Source of the DNA: Pseudomonadota bacterium | GTDB taxonomy: Bacteria; Pseudomonadota; Alphaproteobacteria; Sphingomonadales; Sphingomonadaceae | Assembly: GCA_023433305.1 (NCBI GenBank) | Contig: JAEZCZ010000124.1 | Span: 1-10,011 of the forward strand | Length of the DNA stretch: 10,011 nucleotides | Direction of reading: 5' to 3' | Shown here: piece by piece, positions 7,990 through 10,011 of the stretch | Layout of the letters: each line of letters opens with the position of its first letter | How positions within the stretch are numbered: position 1 is the stretch's first letter | The notes under the pieces: model-generated | Told to the model about the DNA's origin: nothing | Database searches by the model: none | Seen by the model: the letters and a program-made list of their open reading frames with translations, nothing else | Made by a program: the position numbers and the translations under genes

Positions 7990-8052
7990 AACATCCTCCG
8001 CTGGTTTATCTGGCGACGGTCCGCTTCTCTATTTGTGCGTTGATAAGCTGCA

Positions 8053-8068
8053 TTTCAATCGATTGCAA
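8053..8068. promoter_or_regulatory. LacI-family-style operator upstream of the TonB receptor
   Basis: TTTCAATCGATTGCAA is an inverted repeat with 8-base arms meeting at a central CG, broken at one position only (third base). It contains the perfect 10-bp palindrome CAATCGATTG. An even palindrome with a central CpG and TTGCAATC-type arms is the common form of LacI/GalR-family operators. It lies about 64 bases before the receptor ATG and downstream of a possible minus-strand -10 (TATACT, 8097-8102), a position suited to repression. No regulator gene is in the window, so the family assignment is inference. Confidence 0.45.
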
Positions 8069-8132
8069 TCCAACGGACCGACCGGCATTTCGCCTGAGTA
8101 TAAGATGTTCAAAACACTGGTTGGCGCATCCT

Positions 8133-8156
8133 TTGCAATCGCTTTCAGTTGAAAGC
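8133..8156. promoter_or_regulatory. Related half-site and inverted repeat, possible second operator
   Basis: TTGCAATC (8133-8140) repeats exactly the half-site found in the operator at 8053-8068, and the junctions of the two sites are 80 bp apart. It runs directly into GCTTTCA-GT-TGAAAGC (8141-8156), a perfect inverted repeat with 7-base arms and a 2-base spacer. This could be a second, weaker operator acting with the first across the promoter, or a site for a different dimeric regulator. Confidence 0.28.
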
Positions 8157-8355
8157 CGGGACGGGGCGCTTTGCCGACGATCCAAAGGCATCATTGCCCC
8201 AGCCAGCGGTTGCTCCGACGATGGCCGAGCCGATCGGACCCGAGGTCCGCTTGCCGCGCTTAAGCGCGCTTGCCGGTGCTGGTGCGGGCCCCCGTTGATC
8301 CTGCGGCGAGGCAAGCCGCCGTTTCGACGGATCATCCACGTCAAAACCGTTCTCG

Positions 8356-8490
8356 ACGAGTTGGGGCGGCTACCTTATGGACCTCAGCGCGGGCAGCCTC
8401 GTGCCATTCTTCGTGGCCATGGCGCTCCTGATCAGCACCGCCCTCCCGATGGCGACAGGGACGTCGCGCCCTTCCGCGGAACCTCGAACA
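8356..8490 (+). pseudogene. Remnant of a membrane transporter 3' end (MFS-like last helix)
   Basis: In one plus-strand frame, codons from 8356 read T-S-W, then GGYLMDLSAGSLVPFF, then V-A-M-A-L-L-I-S-T-A-L-P-M-A. A Gly-Gly-Tyr-hydrophobic-Asp turn followed by an amphipathic stretch and a hydrophobic helix resembles the start of the last transmembrane segment of major facilitator transporters. Codons over this stretch mostly end in G or C, as in real genes nearby. The same frame has a stop at 8296-8298 and no start or transporter sequence before it, and after about 8460 the reading becomes polar and runs on into the 3' end of the convergent esterase gene, stopping at 8551-8553. It is best read as the leftover end of a deleted gene. 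The family call is by eye only and a chance hydrophobic run is possible. Confidence 0.35.
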
Positions 8491-8491
8491 G

Positions 8492-9586
8492 TCAGCTCCT
8501 TGTCTGGTCAGCCTCGAACGCGCGGCGAAGCGCGTGGAGCTTCGAACGGGTGAATGCTTGCGCGAGAGACGTGGTCGGCGCCATTCGATCGAAACCGTGG
8601 AATCCGCCTGGAATGACGAGCAGCTCGGTTGGCACGTCGGCCAAGGTAAGCCGGCGCGCGTATTCGATGTCCTCGCTCACGAACAAGTCGACTCCGCCTA
8701 CCCCTATCCAGGCCGGTGCGAGGCCGGCCAGGTTTTGGTGACGGGCCGGCACCCCCTCGGCGGGCACGCTCGCGCCGCCGGTCTCGACGCCGAGAAAGCT
8801 GCTCCACCCGAGCCGGTTTTCCGCCGCGGACCATCCCACGGTGGCGATATGCCGCGGCGCCGGCACGGTGCTTCCCGTCCTGTCGTCGAGCATCGGATAG
8901 ACCAGCGACTGAAAGACGAGCGGAATCTCGCCGCGGTCGCGCGCTTTGATCGCGAGGAGCGCGGCATGGCCGCCTCCGGCACTCTCCCCCATAACCGCAA
9001 TCCGCGCCGGGTCCACCCCCAGCGCCGCCGCGTTGGTATGAAGCCATTTCAGGCCAGCGTAGTTGTCTTCGATCGATTCGAGGTACCGCGCGGCGGGCGC
9101 GAGCCGGTATTCGACGCTGACGATCACGCAGCCGAGCCCCTGCGCCGTCTCCTGCAGATAGCGCAATTCGCCGCGCGCGCTGCCGAGAATGAAGCCGCCG
9201 CCATGCGTGTGGAGGATGGCCGGCCGGCGCTGCCCGGGATCCGCGTTGACAACGAAGACCTTGACCGCCGGCAGCGCGCCGTCGGCCGGCAGGTTCCGCT
9301 CGACCACCGGAATGCCCGGAATGAGCTCGGCCGGTGGCGGGCCGCCATCAGCCGGCATGGTGCGGAGCATCTCCTCGGTGATCGGCGGAAACCCGTTCTC
9401 GATCATCTCCCTCGCCGCGGGCCGCAATTCGGGCGCGATCGGCGCCAGGCGCTGCTCGATCGACAGGGCCGATGCCCCAATCCGCGCGGGCGGCTCCGCA
9501 GCCAGTGCGAGGCCGGCGCGGGTGGCGAAACCAGCCACTCCGGCCGCGCCGATGAAGCGGGCGAAGTTTCGTCGTGTCAGTTCCAT
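8492..9586 (-). CDS. Tat-exported alpha/beta hydrolase, hormone-sensitive lipase type esterase
   Basis: A 364-residue carboxylic-ester hydrolase of the Abhydrolase_3 / HSL (lipase family IV) type. The start at 9586 is preferred over an upstream in-frame ATG at 9682: GGAG lies 7 bases before it, the longer form would overlap the preceding gene, and the protein then begins M-E-L-T-R-R-N-F-A-R, a twin-arginine signal (R5-R6-x-F8) followed by an alanine/glycine-rich hydrophobic run ending near residue 30. Catalytic features are the oxyanion motif H128-G-G-G, nucleophile S202 in G-E-S-A-G-G-G, D300 in G-G-V-D-L-F-V-S-E-D, and H330 in G-G-F-H-G-F-D. All are present in the usual order, so the enzyme is probably active and folded before export to the periplasm. 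It follows the upstream hydrolase by 25 bases, likely in one transcript. Substrate is unknown; the neighbouring tannase-like gene suggests plant or aromatic esters. Confidence 0.9.
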   Translation of the reverse strand: MELTRRNFARFIGAAGVAGFATRAGLALAAEPPARIGASALSIEQRLAPIAPELRPAAREMIENGFPPITEEMLRTMPADGGPPPAELIPGIPVVERNLPADGALPAVKVFVVNADPGQRRPAILHTHGGGFILGSARGELRYLQETAQGLGCVIVSVEYRLAPAARYLESIEDNYAGLKWLHTNAAALGVDPARIAVMGESAGGGHAALLAIKARDRGEIPLVFQSLVYPMLDDRTGSTVPAPRHIATVGWSAAENRLGWSSFLGVETGGASVPAEGVPARHQNLAGLAPAWIGVGGVDLFVSEDIEYARRLTLADVPTELLVIPGGFHGFDRMAPTTSLAQAFTRSKLHALRRAFEADQTRS

Positions 9587-9611
9587 GCGAGGTCTCCGGT
9601 GCGGCGCGCGA

Positions 9612-10011
9612 TCACGCTGCGTGACTGTCAATCCAGGTGGCGAACAAGTCGAGCCAGGCACCGGTGGGTTCCCCGCGAACACCGGCGCCGAACCCGTGAC
9701 CGCCGCGGTCGAACAGATGCGCTGCCACCGGGCGCCGCCGCCCCCGCATCGCGCCCAACATCAGCAGGCTGTTCTCGAGTGGAACGGCCGGGTCGTCGAT
9801 CGCGTGAACCAGGAAGAGGGGAGGTGTTTCGCTGCTGACGTGCAGGTCGGGCGAGCGGCGCACGATGCTGCCCATGTCGGGGTCCGGGCCAAGTAGCCGA
9901 AGTGTCGATTCGGCGTGGCCAATGCCTTCGACCTGGCTGATCACCGGGTAGACCAGTCCGCTGGCGCGAGGCCGGGCGGACAGCCGGTCGATGGAGTCTC
10001 GCGCGGCATAG
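9612..10011 (-). CDS. Alpha/beta hydrolase (esterase), partial: C-terminal 132 residues
   Basis: The reading frame is open from the window edge (first full codon at 10010-10008) to the TGA at 9614-9612. It resembles the C-terminal part of BD-FAE-like / acetyl-xylan-esterase-like hydrolases: a Y-P-V-I-S strand, a L-L-G segment, then P-P-L-F-L-V-H-A-I-D-D-P-A-V-P with the catalytic aspartate, V-P-L-E-N-S-L, and G-G-H-G-F-G with the catalytic histidine, ending W-L-D-L-F-A-T-W-I. The nucleophile serine and any signal peptide lie beyond the window. An internal GTG at 9944 could look like a start, but homology-like sequence continues upstream of it, so the gene is longer. It is the first visible member of the minus-strand hydrolase pair, 25 bases ahead of the Tat-exported esterase. 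Enzymes of this type remove acyl groups from plant polymers or small esters; the substrate is not determinable here. Confidence 0.85.
   Translation of the reverse strand, partial: YAARDSIDRLSARPRASGLVYPVISQVEGIGHAESTLRLLGPDPDMGSIVRRSPDLHVSSETPPLFLVHAIDDPAVPLENSLLMLGAMRGRRRPVAAHLFDRGGHGFGAGVRGEPTGAWLDLFATWIDSHAA

Larger units (their letters stand above)
7990..8491. other. 502-base gap upstream of the TonB receptor: control region plus degraded sequence
   Basis: No intact gene is supported here. Bases nearest the receptor (7990-8160) are less GC-rich and palindrome-dense, as expected of a promoter. They hold the ribosome binding site GGAGG (read on minus), the 16-bp operator-like palindrome at 8053-8068, a possible minus-strand -10 TATACT (8097-8102) and the half-site plus inverted repeat at 8133-8156. 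Bases about 8356-8491 carry a plus-strand, membrane-helix-like coding remnant. Between them (8160-8350) nothing recognisable was found; the open frames there are arginine- and proline-rich and typical of non-coding high-GC DNA. Confidence 0.6.

Noticed and set aside
5905..8043. A 712-codon open frame on the plus strand opposite the second receptor
   Set aside because: Same antisense effect; low-complexity Arg/Val/Asp/Ala-rich translation without recognisable motifs, against a clear receptor on the minus strand.
8105..8152. A 15-codon plus-strand frame beginning M-F-K-T-L-V-G-A-S-F that resembles a signal peptide start
   Set aside because: It stops after 15 residues, has no good ribosome binding site, and overlaps the operator-like repeats; chance is the simpler explanation.
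8040..8741. A 233-codon plus-strand frame spanning the gap and the esterase 3' end
   Set aside because: Arg/Pro/Ser-rich with no family resemblance, and a large part is antisense to the esterase; the transporter-like remnant is in a different frame.
9587..9682. N-terminal extension of the HSL-type esterase from an ATG at 9682
   Set aside because: The added 32 residues are polar and Pro/Arg-rich, overlap the upstream hydrolase gene, and would bury the Tat signal; the start at 9586 has a proper ribosome binding site.

Overview
The window looks like high-GC alphaproteobacterial DNA, most likely from the Sphingomonadales. The grounds are strong G/C preference at third codon positions, two large TonB-dependent receptors (TBDTs) within 10 kb, TBDT signal peptides ending in an A-x-A site followed by Gln, and a Fur-type palindrome upstream of a siderophore receptor. 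The placement is inferred from style and was not searched.

Left part (1-3755): an iron-uptake cluster. A PepSY transmembrane protein (minus strand, cut by the window start) diverges from a catecholate-type TonB-dependent siderophore receptor (849-3056, Fiu/PiuA-like). A PKHD-type Fe(II)/2-oxoglutarate hydroxylase (3066-3755, PiuC/YbiX-like) follows after only 9 bases. The 124-base divergent region carries a good Fur box (core 789-803) and a second, perfect palindrome with the same 7-1-7 layout (817-831). This matches the known piuB/piuA/piuC gene association.

Middle (3799-3874): a complete tRNA-Thr with anticodon CGT and an encoded CCA end separates the iron cluster from an unrelated locus.

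Right part (4015-10011, all minus strand): a locus that appears built for taking up and cleaving esters. In transcription order it holds the C-terminal part of an alpha/beta hydrolase (cut by the window end), a Tat-exported esterase of the hormone-sensitive lipase type (8492-9586), a 502-base gap, a TonB-dependent receptor (5761-7989), and a lipoprotein of the tannase/feruloyl esterase family (4015-5757) whose start lies 3 bases after the receptor stop. A reasonable model is that the receptor imports an aromatic or plant-polyphenol ester and the exported esterases hydrolyse it in the periplasm or at the membrane. The substrate cannot be read from the sequence.

The 502-base gap holds a near-perfect 16-bp palindrome with a central CG, of the LacI-family operator style, a related half-site plus inverted repeat 80 bp away, and a plus-strand stretch that reads like the last membrane helix of a lost MFS transporter. 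No CRISPR array, insertion sequence or phage gene was seen.
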